From NCBI RefSeq assembly GCF_000400485.1, contig NZ_ASHR01000014.1, positions 186,001-250,000 of the forward strand: a DNA stretch of 64,000 nucleotides, read 5' to 3'. Shown here piece after piece: positions 33,750 through 41,493 of the stretch. Origin of the DNA: Agrococcus pavilionensis RW1 (GTDB lineage: Bacteria; Actinomycetota; Actinomycetes; Actinomycetales; Microbacteriaceae). The notes under the pieces were generated by a model. The model ran no database searches and was not told the origin of the DNA. It saw nothing but the letters and a program-made list of their open reading frames with translations. Position 1 is the stretch's first letter. Every line of letters starts with the position of its first letter. A program made the position numbers and the translations under genes.

Positions 33750-35474
33750 ATGCCGCCTTCGCAGGAGATCGCCCAGCTGGGGATCGTCGTCGTCATCGTG
33801 CTGCTGATCGTCTTCTACGGCGGCACGATGCTCATGACCCTCGGGATCGGCCGGAAGCGCGAGAACGCCGACGGCTACATGACCGCGGGCAACCGGATCG
33901 GCTTCGGCATCTCCGCCGCGTCGATGACGGCCACCTGGATCTGGGCCTCGTCGATGTACGCGTCGGTGACCGCGGGCTACACCTACGGCGTCTCCGGCCC
34001 CATCCACTACGGGCTCTGGGGCGCGCTCATGATCCTGTTCATCTACCCGTTCGGCAAGCGCATCCGCGCCGTCGCGCCGCGAGCGCACACGCTCGCCGAG
34101 GTGATGTACGCGCGGCACGGCCGCTCCTCGCAGCTCATGCTCGCGGGCTCGAACGTGCTCGGCTCGCTCATCTCGCTCACCTCCAACTTCATCGCCGGCG
34201 GCGCCCTCATCGCGATGCTCTCGCCGCTGAGCTTCGGCACCGGCATCCTCATCGTCGCCGGGGGAGTGCTGCTCTACACGCTGTGGTCGGGATTCCGCGC
34301 TTCGGTGCTCACCGACTTCGCGCAGGTGCTGTGCATGCTGGGCGCCGCGGTCGTCGTCATCCCGGTCATCTTCTTCGCCGCCGGCGGTCCGGGGATGTTC
34401 GAGGCCGGCGTCGCCGCGGGCTCGGTGACGCCGCAGCAGCAGGACTTCCTGTCGTCGGAGGCCTTCCTCAACCAGGGCGCTCCCTACATCGCCGCGGTGC
34501 TCGCCTACGCCATCGGCAACCAGACGATCGCGCAGCGCCTCTTCGCGGTGCGCGAGGACCTCATCAAGCCCACCTTCATCACGGCGACCGTCGGCTACGG
34601 CGCCACCGTCATCGGTGTCGGGATGCTCGGCGTGATGGCGCTCTACCTCGGCATCACCCCGCTCGACGGCGACGTCAACAACCTGCTCCCGCAGATGGCG
34701 GCGACCTACTTGCCGTGGGCGCTGCTCGCGCTCGCATTCCTGATGATCATCGGCGCGCTCTCCTCGACCGCGGACTCCGACCTCTCGGCGCTCTCGTCGA
34801 TCGTGATGGCCGACGTCTACGGGCAGTCGGTCGGCAAGGACAAGGCCAACCCGAGGACCATGCTGCTGATCGGCCGCATCACGATGATCGTCGCCACCGG
34901 CGCCGCGCTCTTCTTCGCGACGAGCCAGTTCAACATCCTCGACCTGCTCGTGTTCGTCGGCGCGCTCTGGGGCTGCCTCGTCTTCCCCGTCATCGCCTCC
35001 TTCTACTGGAAGAAGGTCACGAACATGGCCTTCACGGTGTCCGTCATCGCGGCGCTCGTGGTGTTCCTGCCGGTGCGCTTCGAGTGGGTGTCGCTCACCG
35101 GCGTCCTCGCGCTGCCGATCGAGGTGCTCGCGACCGTGGGCATCGGCGTGGTGCTCGGCATCATGGCGTTCGGCTTCTTCGGCCTGCGGGTCGGGGTGGG
35201 GGTCGGGATCGCCGCGACCCTCGCGGCCGCGCCCTTCACGCTCTTCTTCCTCCGCGACTACACGGTGCTCTCCGCGTCGCTCGTCGCCTACGCCGTGTCG
35301 TTCCTCGTCTGCTGGGCGCTGTCGGTGCGGTCGAAGCAGCGCTTCGACTTCGCCACGATCCGCCGCCTGACGGGCGACTTCGACACCGGGGAGACGCCGG
35401 TGACCGGGGCACCGGCGGACGACGACTCGAGCCGCCGGCCCGGCGACGGCACCCCCGCCCACGCCCGCGACTGA
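33750..35474 (+). CDS. Sodium:solute symporter (SSS family)
   Basis: The 574-residue transporter has about 13 transmembrane helices of the LeuT-type SSS fold. Typical segments are NADGYMTAGNRIGFGISAAS, WIWASSMYASVTAGYTYGVS, the sodium-site region ALSSTADSDLSALSSIVMAD and TNMAFTVSVIAALVVF. The sequence TADSDLSA and the late RRLTGDFDTG tail recall the monocarboxylate/urea-like branches, but the solute is unknown. The C-terminal tail is hydrophilic. Start ATG at 33750 is set by AGAGGA 5 nt upstream; a longer frame from 33684 lacks similarity. The 42-residue small membrane protein follows 12 nt later and is probably a partner. Confidence 0.88.
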   Translation: MPPSQEIAQLGIVVVIVLLIVFYGGTMLMTLGIGRKRENADGYMTAGNRIGFGISAASMTATWIWASSMYASVTAGYTYGVSGPIHYGLWGALMILFIYPFGKRIRAVAPRAHTLAEVMYARHGRSSQLMLAGSNVLGSLISLTSNFIAGGALIAMLSPLSFGTGILIVAGGVLLYTLWSGFRASVLTDFAQVLCMLGAAVVVIPVIFFAAGGPGMFEAGVAAGSVTPQQQDFLSSEAFLNQGAPYIAAVLAYAIGNQTIAQRLFAVREDLIKPTFITATVGYGATVIGVGMLGVMALYLGITPLDGDVNNLLPQMAATYLPWALLALAFLMIIGALSSTADSDLSALSSIVMADVYGQSVGKDKANPRTMLLIGRITMIVATGAALFFATSQFNILDLLVFVGALWGCLVFPVIASFYWKKVTNMAFTVSVIAALVVFLPVRFEWVSLTGVLALPIEVLATVGIGVVLGIMAFGFFGLRVGVGVGIAATLAAAPFTLFFLRDYTVLSASLVAYAVSFLVCWALSVRSKQRFDFATIRRLTGDFDTGETPVTGAPADDDSSRRPGDGTPAHARD

Positions 35475-35486
35475 TCGGAGCACCGC

Positions 35487-35615
35487 ATGACCATCGCACT
35501 GACCGCATACGTCCTCGTCTGGCCCGTGATCGTCGCGGGCGTCCTCGCCGTCATCTCGCGAGGCTTCTTCCGCGAGCTGCGCGCCGCCAAGAAGGAGGGC
35601 CGCCCGATCATCTGA
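35487..35615 (+). CDS. 42-residue single-helix protein, putative small transporter subunit
   Basis: ATG at 35487 opens a 42-codon frame ending in TGA at 35613-35615, with GGAG (35477-35480) as ribosome site. The peptide has one hydrophobic helix (IALTAYVLVWPVIVAGVLAV) and a basic C-terminal tail (FFRELRAAKKEGRPII). Very small single-pass proteins are often encoded next to SSS and similar symporters in actinobacteria and are annotated as putative transporter small subunits; their role is not established. Its placement 12 nt behind the symporter supports translation and partnership. Confidence 0.75.
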   Translation: MTIALTAYVLVWPVIVAGVLAVISRGFFRELRAAKKEGRPII

Positions 35616-35671
35616 GCCCCGCCCGCTGCGCACGGGGAGGAGCGCGGCACCGGCCGTTCACCGCGCGGCGC

Positions 35672-35677
35672 TACGGT
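35672..35677 (+). promoter_or_regulatory. -10 hexamer TACGGT, leaderless promoter of the APC permease
   Basis: TACGGT ends 6 nt before the GTG at 35684, 57 nt after the small-subunit stop. Confidence 0.5.
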
Positions 35678-35683
35678 CGCGTC

Positions 35684-36958
35684 GTGAGCACCCTCGAGCG
35701 GCGGATCGGCGTCCCCGGCGCGATCGCGATCGGGCTCGGCTCGATGATCGGCGCCGGGCTCTTCTTCGTCTGGGTGCCCGCTTCGCAGCTCGCCGGACCG
35801 CTGCTGTGGCTCGCGCTGCTGCTCGCGGGGGCCGTCGCGACGCTCAACGCGATGTCGACGGCGCAGCTCGCGACGCGGCACCCCGTCTCCGGCGGCGCCT
35901 ACGCCTACGGGCGCGCCGAGGTGTCGCCCGCGGTCGGCTTCGCCGCCGGCTGGATGTTCCTCACCGGCAAGACCGCCTCGGCGGGCGCGATCGCGCTCAT
36001 CGCCGCGCGCCACGTCTGGCCCGAGCAGGCGCCGTGGATCGCGGCAGCGCTCATCGCGGCGCTCGCGATCGTGAACATGGCCGGCATCCGCTCGACCGTG
36101 CGCGTCACGACCGTCGTCGTCGCGATCGTGCTCGCGCTCGTGGCCGCCGCGCTCGCGTGGTCCGCGCTCGGGCTGCCGACCGCATCCGACGCCGGTCTCG
36201 AGACCCTCGCGCCCGTGGCCGCCAACCGCGTCGCGGGTGCGCCGGAGGGGCCGCTCGGCGTGCTGACCGCCGCGGGCGTGGTGTTCTTCGCGTTCGCGGG
36301 CTACGCGCGCATGGCGACGCTCGGCGAGGAGGTGCGCGACCCCGAGCGCACCCTGCCGCGGGCGATCGGCGCGGGGCTCGCGATCGTGCTCGTGCTCTAC
36401 GGCCTCGTCGCGTGGGCGACGACGGCGACGCTCGGGGATGCGCTGCCGGCGTCGGCCGCGCCGGTGGCTGACCTCGTCGGCGCGGGATGGCTGCACGCCC
36501 TGCTGCTCGGGGCGGCGGCGCTCGCGAGCGTCGGCAGCCTCACCGGCATCCTCGCCGGGCTCTCGCGCACGGGCCTCGCGATGGCGCGCCACCGCGACCT
36601 GCCCGGACCGCTGTCGTTCGTGTCGGCGCGCTCGAAGGCGCCGGTCGTCGCCGAGGCGGCGACCGCCGCGGTCGCGATCGCGGGCGTGCTGCTGCTGCCC
36701 GTGGCGCAGCTCGTGGCGTTCTCGTCGACGTGCGTGCTGACCTACTACGCAGTGGCGCACCTCAGCGCGATCCGGGGCGCTCGACGGACGACGGATGCGT
36801 CGGGGCCGCGGGCGCGCTGGTGGCTGCCGCGCTGGGTGCCGGTCGCGGGCCTCGCGCTGTGCGCGCTGCTCGTGGGCACGCTGCCGTGGCCGGGCGTCGT
36901 CGCGGCCGCGGCGTGGCTCGCCCTCGGCCTCGCCGCCCGCGCCCTCCTGCGCCGCTGA
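35684..36958 (+). CDS. APC family amino acid permease
   Basis: The 424-residue protein has the amino acid-polyamine-organocation layout with about 12 helices: PGAIAIGLGSMIGAGLFFVW (helix 1 with the unwound GSMIGAG turn), RHPVSGGAYAYGRAEVSPAV, VVFFAFAGYARMATLGEEVR followed by DPERTLPRAIGAGLAIVLVL, and SRTGLAMARHRDLPGPLSFV. The substrate cannot be told. It starts at GTG 35684, directly after a -10 hexamer, so it is probably transcribed apart from the SSS operon. Its end faces gnd across a short gap holding a palindromic terminator candidate. Confidence 0.87.
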   Translation: MSTLERRIGVPGAIAIGLGSMIGAGLFFVWVPASQLAGPLLWLALLLAGAVATLNAMSTAQLATRHPVSGGAYAYGRAEVSPAVGFAAGWMFLTGKTASAGAIALIAARHVWPEQAPWIAAALIAALAIVNMAGIRSTVRVTTVVVAIVLALVAAALAWSALGLPTASDAGLETLAPVAANRVAGAPEGPLGVLTAAGVVFFAFAGYARMATLGEEVRDPERTLPRAIGAGLAIVLVLYGLVAWATTATLGDALPASAAPVADLVGAGWLHALLLGAAALASVGSLTGILAGLSRTGLAMARHRDLPGPLSFVSARSKAPVVAEAATAAVAIAGVLLLPVAQLVAFSSTCVLTYYAVAHLSAIRGARRTTDASGPRARWWLPRWVPVAGLALCALLVGTLPWPGVVAAAAWLALGLAARALLRR

Positions 36959-36982
36959 CTGCTCGCCCCGCCGCCCCGCAGT

Positions 36983-37004
36983 CGCAGAGTGTCGGGACTC
37001 TGCG
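36983..37004. terminator. Palindrome CGCAGAGT/ACTCTGCG between convergent genes
   Basis: CGCAGAGT (36983-36990) and ACTCTGCG (36997-37004) form an 8-bp stem with a GTCGGG loop in the APC-gnd gap. Two related copies lie at 56437-56456 and 56476-56497, also between convergent genes. Confidence 0.55.
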
Positions 37005-37026
37005 CTTCCGAGGCTGCGAGCGGGCG

Positions 37027-38469
37027 TCAGTGCGTGTCGACCGCGGCGATCTCCGAGCGGTCGCCCGACCACTGCGTGTGGAACGTGCCCTCGCGGTCGA
37101 CGCGGCGGTAGGTGTGCGCGCCGAAGAAGTCGCGCTGCCCCTGCACGAGCGCGGCGGGCAGCCGCTCGGCGCGCAGCCCGTCGTAGTAGGCGAGGCTCGA
37201 CGAGAACGCGGGGGAGGGGATGCCGGCCCGCGCCGCCGCGACGACGACGCGGCGCCACGCCTCCTGCGTGCGCGCGATCGCGTCGCGGAAGTACGGCGCG
37301 ACGACGAGCGCCGGCAGCGCCGGGTCGGCAGCGTACGCCTCGGTGATGTGGTTGAGGAACTGCGCCCGGATGATGCAGCCGGCGCGCCAGATGCGGGCGA
37401 CCTCGCCCTTCTGGATGTCCCACCCGTACTGCTCGGCCGCCGCGACGATCTCGTCGAAGCCCTGCGAGTACGCGACGATCTTCGACGCGAACAGGGCCTG
37501 GCGCACGTCCTCGACGAACGCATCCGCGTCGTCCACGCGCCACGAGCCCGAGGGTCCCGGAAGGTCGCGCGCCGCCGCCCGCTGGTCGAGCCGCGACGAG
37601 AGCGAGCGCGCGAAGACCGCCTCGGCGATGCCCGAGACCGGCACGCCGAGGTCGAGCGCCGTCTGCACCGTCCACGCCCCGGTGCCCTTCGCGCCGGCCG
37701 CGTCGAGGATGACGTCGACGAGGGGCTGCCCCGTCGCGGCGTCGACCTGCCGCAGCACCTCGGCGGTGATCTCGATGAGGTACGACTCGAGCTCGCCCCG
37801 GTTCCACTCGTCGAAGACGTCGGCGATCTCGGCCGGGCTCTTGCCCGTGCCGCGGCGGATGAGGTCGTAGGCCTCGGCGATGAGCTGCATGTCGGCGTAC
37901 TCGATGCCGTTGTGCACCATCTTGACGAAGTGGCCCGCGCCGTCGGCGCCGATGTGCGTCACGCACGGCTCGCCGTCGGCGACCGCCGCGATCGAGCGCA
38001 GGATCGGGCCGAGCGTCTCGTACGACTCGACCGTGCCGCCGGGCATGAGCGAGGGGCCGTTGAGGGCGCCCTCCTCGCCGCCCGAGATGCCGCAGCCGAC
38101 GAAGTGGATGCCCGTCTCGCGCACCGCGGCCTCGCGCCGGATGGTGTCGGTGAACAGCGCGTTGCCGCCGTCGACGATGATGTCGCCCGGCTCGAAGACG
38201 CGCACGAGCTCGTCGATGACCGCGTCGGTCGGGCGGCCCGCCTTCACCATCACGATCGCGGTGCGCGGCCGCTGCAGCGAGGCGGCGAGCTCCTCCATCG
38301 TCGCCGCCTTCACGAAGCCCGCCTCGGGGTGCGCGGCGATGAGGTCGTCGGTCTTCGACGTCGTGCGGTTGTACACCGCGACGGTGTTGCCCTCGCGCGA
38401 GGCGAGGTTGCGGGCGAGGTTCGAGCCCATCACGGCGAGGCCGACGACGGCGATGTTGGCGGTGGTCAC
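37027..38469 (-). CDS. gnd: 6-phosphogluconate dehydrogenase (decarboxylating)
   Basis: The 480-residue enzyme oxidises and decarboxylates 6-phosphogluconate to ribulose-5-phosphate. It shows the nucleotide loop IAVVGLAVMGSNLARNLASR followed by NRTTSKTDDL (an NADP-type pattern), IIVDGGNALFTDTIRRE, FVGCGISGGEEGALNGPSLM, the catalytic GHFVKMVHNGIEYADMQLIA and the C-terminal RDFFGAHTYRRVDREGTFHT. The length fits the long bacterial form. Start GTG at 38469 follows AGGAGGA; a TAGCCT -10 lies at 38503-38508 (minus). It is the natural sink for gluconokinase product from the operon at 41.5-48.7 kb. Confidence 0.95.
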   Translation of the reverse strand: MTTANIAVVGLAVMGSNLARNLASREGNTVAVYNRTTSKTDDLIAAHPEAGFVKAATMEELAASLQRPRTAIVMVKAGRPTDAVIDELVRVFEPGDIIVDGGNALFTDTIRREAAVRETGIHFVGCGISGGEEGALNGPSLMPGGTVESYETLGPILRSIAAVADGEPCVTHIGADGAGHFVKMVHNGIEYADMQLIAEAYDLIRRGTGKSPAEIADVFDEWNRGELESYLIEITAEVLRQVDAATGQPLVDVILDAAGAKGTGAWTVQTALDLGVPVSGIAEAVFARSLSSRLDQRAAARDLPGPSGSWRVDDADAFVEDVRQALFASKIVAYSQGFDEIVAAAEQYGWDIQKGEVARIWRAGCIIRAQFLNHITEAYAADPALPALVVAPYFRDAIARTQEAWRRVVVAAARAGIPSPAFSSSLAYYDGLRAERLPAALVQGQRDFFGAHTYRRVDREGTFHTQWSGDRSEIAAVDTH

Positions 38470-38609
38470 AGCGGGTCCTCCTGGAGGCTCGGGGATACCG
38501 CCAGGCTACCGAGAGGCGGATGCGCGGGGCACGCGAGCCGCGGAGCGCGCCCGGGCGGGCCGCGGCGAGCCCGGGCGGGCTCCCAGCAGGCGGGGCTACC
38601 GTGCCGCGC

Positions 38610-39563
38610 ATGCAGATCGGGTACAAGCTCTTCGCCGAGGACGTCGCCCCGAAGGAGCTCATCCGCCGCGCGGTCGAGGCCGAGCGGGCGGGCTTCGACT
38701 TCGTCGAGATCAGCGACCACTTCCACCCCTGGCTCCCGGAGCACGAGCACTCGTCGTTCGCGTGGGCGATCCTCTCGGCGATCGCCGCGAAAACCGAGTC
38801 GCTGCGGCTCGCGACGGGCGTCACGTGCCCGTCGATCCGCTACCACCCGGCGATCATCGCGCAGGCGGCGGCGACGCTGCAGATCATCTCCGACGGCCGA
38901 TTCACGCTCGGCATCGGCGCGGGCGAGCGGCTGAGCGAGCGCATCGTCGGCGAGGGCTGGCCCGAGGTCGGCGACCGCCACCGGCGGCTCCGCGAAGCGC
39001 TCGAGATCATCCGGATGCTGTGGTCGGGCGGGGTGCACTCGTACCGCGGCGAGTTCCTGCGGCTGACGGACGCGCGGGTCTACGACCTGCCCGAGGTGCT
39101 GCCCGAGATCGTCGTCGCGGCGGGCGGGCCGCAAGCGGCCGAGCTCGCGGCCGAGCTCGGCGACGGCATCTTCTCGACCGATCCGGATGCGTCCCTCGTC
39201 GAGGCGTGGACGGCCGCGGGCGGCGACGGCCCCCGGTACGCCGAGGCGCCGACCGCGTTCGCGCCCGACGTCCGCTCGGGCGCCGAGTCGGCGCACCGGG
39301 CCTTCCGCTTCGGCCCCCTCGGCTGGAAGGTGCTCGCTGAGCTGCCCGACCCGGCCGCCTTCGACGAGGCGACCGCGGCGATCGACGTCGACGCGATGGA
39401 GGAGGCCTTCGCGTGCGGGCCCGACGTCGAGCGGCACCTCGAGGTGATCGAGCCCTACCGCGAGGCGGGATTCGACCACATCGCCCTCATGGACGGCGGA
39501 CCCGACCCCGACGCCTTCTTCGCGTTCTTCGCCGACGAGCTCGGGCCACGCCTGCGGGCGTGA
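38610..39563 (+). CDS. F420-dependent LLM-class oxidoreductase (TIGR03557-like)
   Basis: The 317-residue TIM-barrel protein belongs to the luciferase-like monooxygenase superfamily, in the branch that uses coenzyme F420. It carries IGYKLFAEDVAPKELIRRAV, FVEISDHFHPWLPEHEHSSF, LATGVTCPSIRYHPAIIAQA, RFTLGIGAGERLSERIVGEG and VLPEIVVAAGGPQAAELAAE. The HFHPWLPEHEHS loop is typical of glucose-6-phosphate-dehydrogenase-like and TIGR03557 members; the substrate is unknown. A TACCGT hexamer (38597-38602) ends 7 nt before the ATG at 38610. It is divergent from gnd, with which it may share a control region. F420 synthesis genes are outside the window. Confidence 0.85.
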   Translation: MQIGYKLFAEDVAPKELIRRAVEAERAGFDFVEISDHFHPWLPEHEHSSFAWAILSAIAAKTESLRLATGVTCPSIRYHPAIIAQAAATLQIISDGRFTLGIGAGERLSERIVGEGWPEVGDRHRRLREALEIIRMLWSGGVHSYRGEFLRLTDARVYDLPEVLPEIVVAAGGPQAAELAAELGDGIFSTDPDASLVEAWTAAGGDGPRYAEAPTAFAPDVRSGAESAHRAFRFGPLGWKVLAELPDPAAFDEATAAIDVDAMEEAFACGPDVERHLEVIEPYREAGFDHIALMDGGPDPDAFFAFFADELGPRLRA

Positions 39564-39585
39564 TCGGCGAGCGCGGCGACGCGCC

Positions 39586-40488
39586 TCAGCGCTCTGCGAT
39601 CGCCCGGCGCGTGACCGACATGTCGCGGTCGCCGTACCCGCGCTCGACGATCTCGTCGAAGAAGGCGCGGAGCGTCGGCAGCAGCGCGGGGTCCGTGCCG
39701 GTCGCCTCGGCGACGTCGGCGGCGAAACCGAGGTCCTTCACGAGGTAGCGCGCGATGCCCGACGGCGAGTCGTCGCCGCGCACGAGCCGGTCGCGTCGGC
39801 TCTCGAGCAGGTTCGAGCCCGCGTAGCCGCCGCCGAGGAGCGTCCAGAGCGCCTCGAGGTCGAGGCCGGAGCGCTCGGCGAGCACGGTCGCCTCGCCGAG
39901 CGCGCTGATCGTCGCGGCGACGACGAGCTGGTTGCACGCCTTCGCCACCTCGCCTGCGCCGAGCGGGCCGAGGTGCACCGCGCGCCCGCACGGCGCGAGC
40001 ATCGTCGCGGCGCGGGCTGCGTCGGCCGGGTCGCCGCCGAGCATGATCGAGAGGGAGCCGGCCTCCGCGCCGTCGACGCCGCCCGAGACGGGGGAATCGA
40101 CGACCCGCGCCCTGCCGCCCGTGGCGTCGGCGAGCCGAGCCGCGAGCTCGCGCACGCCCGTGGGCGACGAGGTCGAGCCGATGAGCACGAGCAGCTCACG
40201 CTCGCCGCCGAGTCCCGCGAGCAGCCCGTCGGGCCCCTCGAGGGCCGCCTCGAGCTCGGGCAGGTCGGGCAGCATCGACAGCACGGTCGCGGCGCGCTCC
40301 GCGAGCTCGCGCGGCGTGCCGGCCCACGTGGCGCCCGCCTCGACGAGCGCGGGTCGCGCCGATCGGCTCGAGATGACCGTCGAGCGGCCGGCGGCGAGCA
40401 GTCGGCGCACCATGGGCTCGCCCATCGCGCCGGTGCCGATGACGCCGAGGGTCTCGTCGCGCGAGGAGCGGGTCGATGCCGTGTCCAT
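39586..40488 (-). CDS. NAD(P)-dependent 3-hydroxyisobutyrate-dehydrogenase-family oxidoreductase
   Basis: The 300-residue enzyme of the beta-hydroxyacid dehydrogenase family has the Rossmann loop LGVIGTGAMGEPMVRRLLAA, STVISSRSARPALVEAGA, the substrate loop VDSPVSGGVDGAEAGSLSIM, and the catalytic-Lys region GPLGAGEVAKACNQLVVAAT, whose K corresponds to the family's catalytic lysine. Family members reduce tartronate semialdehyde or oxidise 3-hydroxyisobutyrate; the true substrate is unknown. It is encoded divergently from iclR and is leaderless by sequence (TAGCCT at 40495-40500, 6 nt before the ATG). The IclR-type operator at 40529-40550 lies upstream of it, so it probably belongs to the sugar-acid regulon. 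Confidence 0.85.
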   Translation of the reverse strand: MDTASTRSSRDETLGVIGTGAMGEPMVRRLLAAGRSTVISSRSARPALVEAGATWAGTPRELAERAATVLSMLPDLPELEAALEGPDGLLAGLGGERELLVLIGSTSSPTGVRELAARLADATGGRARVVDSPVSGGVDGAEAGSLSIMLGGDPADAARAATMLAPCGRAVHLGPLGAGEVAKACNQLVVAATISALGEATVLAERSGLDLEALWTLLGGGYAGSNLLESRRDRLVRGDDSPSGIARYLVKDLGFAADVAEATGTDPALLPTLRAFFDEIVERGYGDRDMSVTRRAIAER

Positions 40489-40494
40489 GCGTCG

Positions 40495-40500
40495 AGGCTA
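40495..40500 (-). promoter_or_regulatory. -10 hexamer TAGCCT, leaderless promoter of the hydroxyacid dehydrogenase
   Basis: Minus-strand TAGCCT, then 6 nt, then the ATG at 40488. Confidence 0.5.
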
Positions 40501-40528
40501 CGGCCGCCCTCCGCGTCGACCAGCATGC

Positions 40529-40550
40529 CGAACGATGTCCACTCCGCTGG
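40529..40550 (+). promoter_or_regulatory. Candidate IclR operator between the dehydrogenase and iclR
   Basis: CGAAC-GAT-GTCCA (40529-40541) is an imperfect palindrome followed by CTCCGCTGG. The same combination with TGAAC-AGC-GTTCA occurs at 41419-41440 in the MFS operon promoter. It overlaps the expected -35 of iclR, whose -10 candidate is TAGGGT at 40560-40565, which suggests autoregulation. Confidence 0.6.
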
Positions 40551-40600
40551 CGTGGGCCGTAGGGTGGCGGCGACGACTCGACCGCGAAGGAGCGGAAGCC

Positions 40601-41392
40601 ATGCCCCAGCCCGACGGCCCGACCGAGCGCGACCCGGCACCCGCGGTCTCGCGCGCCCTGCGCATCCTGACCGCCCTCGCCGATGCGGACGGCGCGCCCA
40701 TGACGCTCAGCGACATCGCGCGCGCGCTCGGGCTCGCGAAGTCGTCGACCGCCAACCTGTGCGCGGCGCTCGAGGACGGGCGCATGCTCGAGCGCGAGGC
40801 CGGGGGCTACCGGCTCGGGCGCCGCACGGCGGAGCTCGGCGGCGCGTTCGCGCAGCAGTTCAACCAGGTGCGCGAGTTCTACCGCGTCGTGGCCGCCTCG
40901 CCCGTGCTGCAGCGCGAGGTCGTGCAGATCGCGATGCTCGACGGCACCGACGCGCTCTACCTCGCGCGCCACGAGGGCCGCTCGCCCTACCGGCTCGGCA
41001 CCCCGCTCGGCTCGAAGCTGCCGGCGGCGCTCAGTGCGACCGGCGTGGCGCTCCTCGCCGAGCTCGACGACGACGCGGTGCGCGCGCTGCTCGCGCCGAC
41101 GGAACCGTTCCCGCGGCTGACGCCCGGCAGCATCACGACGGTCGACGAGCTGCTGCCGCAGCTGCTCGAGGTGCGCGAGCGCGGCTACGCGGTCGACCGC
41201 GGCGGCTCCTTCGGCGGCATCACGGGCGTCGCCGTCGCGCTCGAGCCGTGGGCGCCGGCGGATCCGCCGCTCGCGATGGGCGCCGCGCTCCCGGCCGAGC
41301 TCGCCGACGAGCAGCGCATCGCCGAGGTCGGGGAGGGGCTCCTCGCCGCCGTCGCCGTGCTTACCAACCCGCTGCGCGGTCCGCGCTCCTGA
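40601..41392 (+). CDS. IclR family transcriptional regulator
   Basis: The 263-residue protein has an N-terminal winged helix (AVSRALRILTALADADGAPM, LSDIARALGLAKSSTANLCA, GYRLGRRTAELGGAF) and a C-terminal effector-binding domain (VVQIAMLDGTDALYLARHEG, LGTPLGSKLPAALSATGVAL, RERGYAVDRGGSFGGITGVA). IclR regulators often sense small carboxylic or keto acids, in keeping with the downstream sugar-acid operon. The ATG at 40601 follows AAGGAG (40587-40592). Shared operator-like sequences lie upstream of this gene and of the MFS gene, so it probably controls itself, the divergent dehydrogenase and the operon beginning at 41494. Confidence 0.9.
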   Translation: MPQPDGPTERDPAPAVSRALRILTALADADGAPMTLSDIARALGLAKSSTANLCAALEDGRMLEREAGGYRLGRRTAELGGAFAQQFNQVREFYRVVAASPVLQREVVQIAMLDGTDALYLARHEGRSPYRLGTPLGSKLPAALSATGVALLAELDDDAVRALLAPTEPFPRLTPGSITTVDELLPQLLEVRERGYAVDRGGSFGGITGVAVALEPWAPADPPLAMGAALPAELADEQRIAEVGEGLLAAVAVLTNPLRGPRS

Positions 41393-41404
41393 CACATCCT
41401 CGCT

Positions 41405-41446
41405 GCTGTTCACAGTATTGAACAGCGTTCACTCCGCTGGTACAGT
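41405..41446 (+). promoter_or_regulatory. Promoter and overlapping operator palindromes of the sugar-acid operon
   Basis: GCTGTTCA (41405-41412) and TGAACAGC (41419-41426) form a perfect 8-bp inverted repeat with a 6-bp centre. TGAAC (41419-41423) also pairs with GTTCA (41427-41431) across 3 bp. A -35-like TTGAAC (41418-41423), a 17-bp spacer and TACAGT (41441-41446) make the promoter, so a bound regulator would cover the -35. Confidence 0.65.
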
Positions 41447-41493
41447 CGCCGGCAGCAACGACGCGATTGCACGACTGTCGAAGGAGATGGACC

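Noticed and set aside
35288-38824. A very long minus-strand open frame spanning the APC permease and gnd
   Set aside because: It is low-complexity Arg/Gly/Ala sequence opposite real genes; such shadows arise from the extreme GC content and third-position bias.
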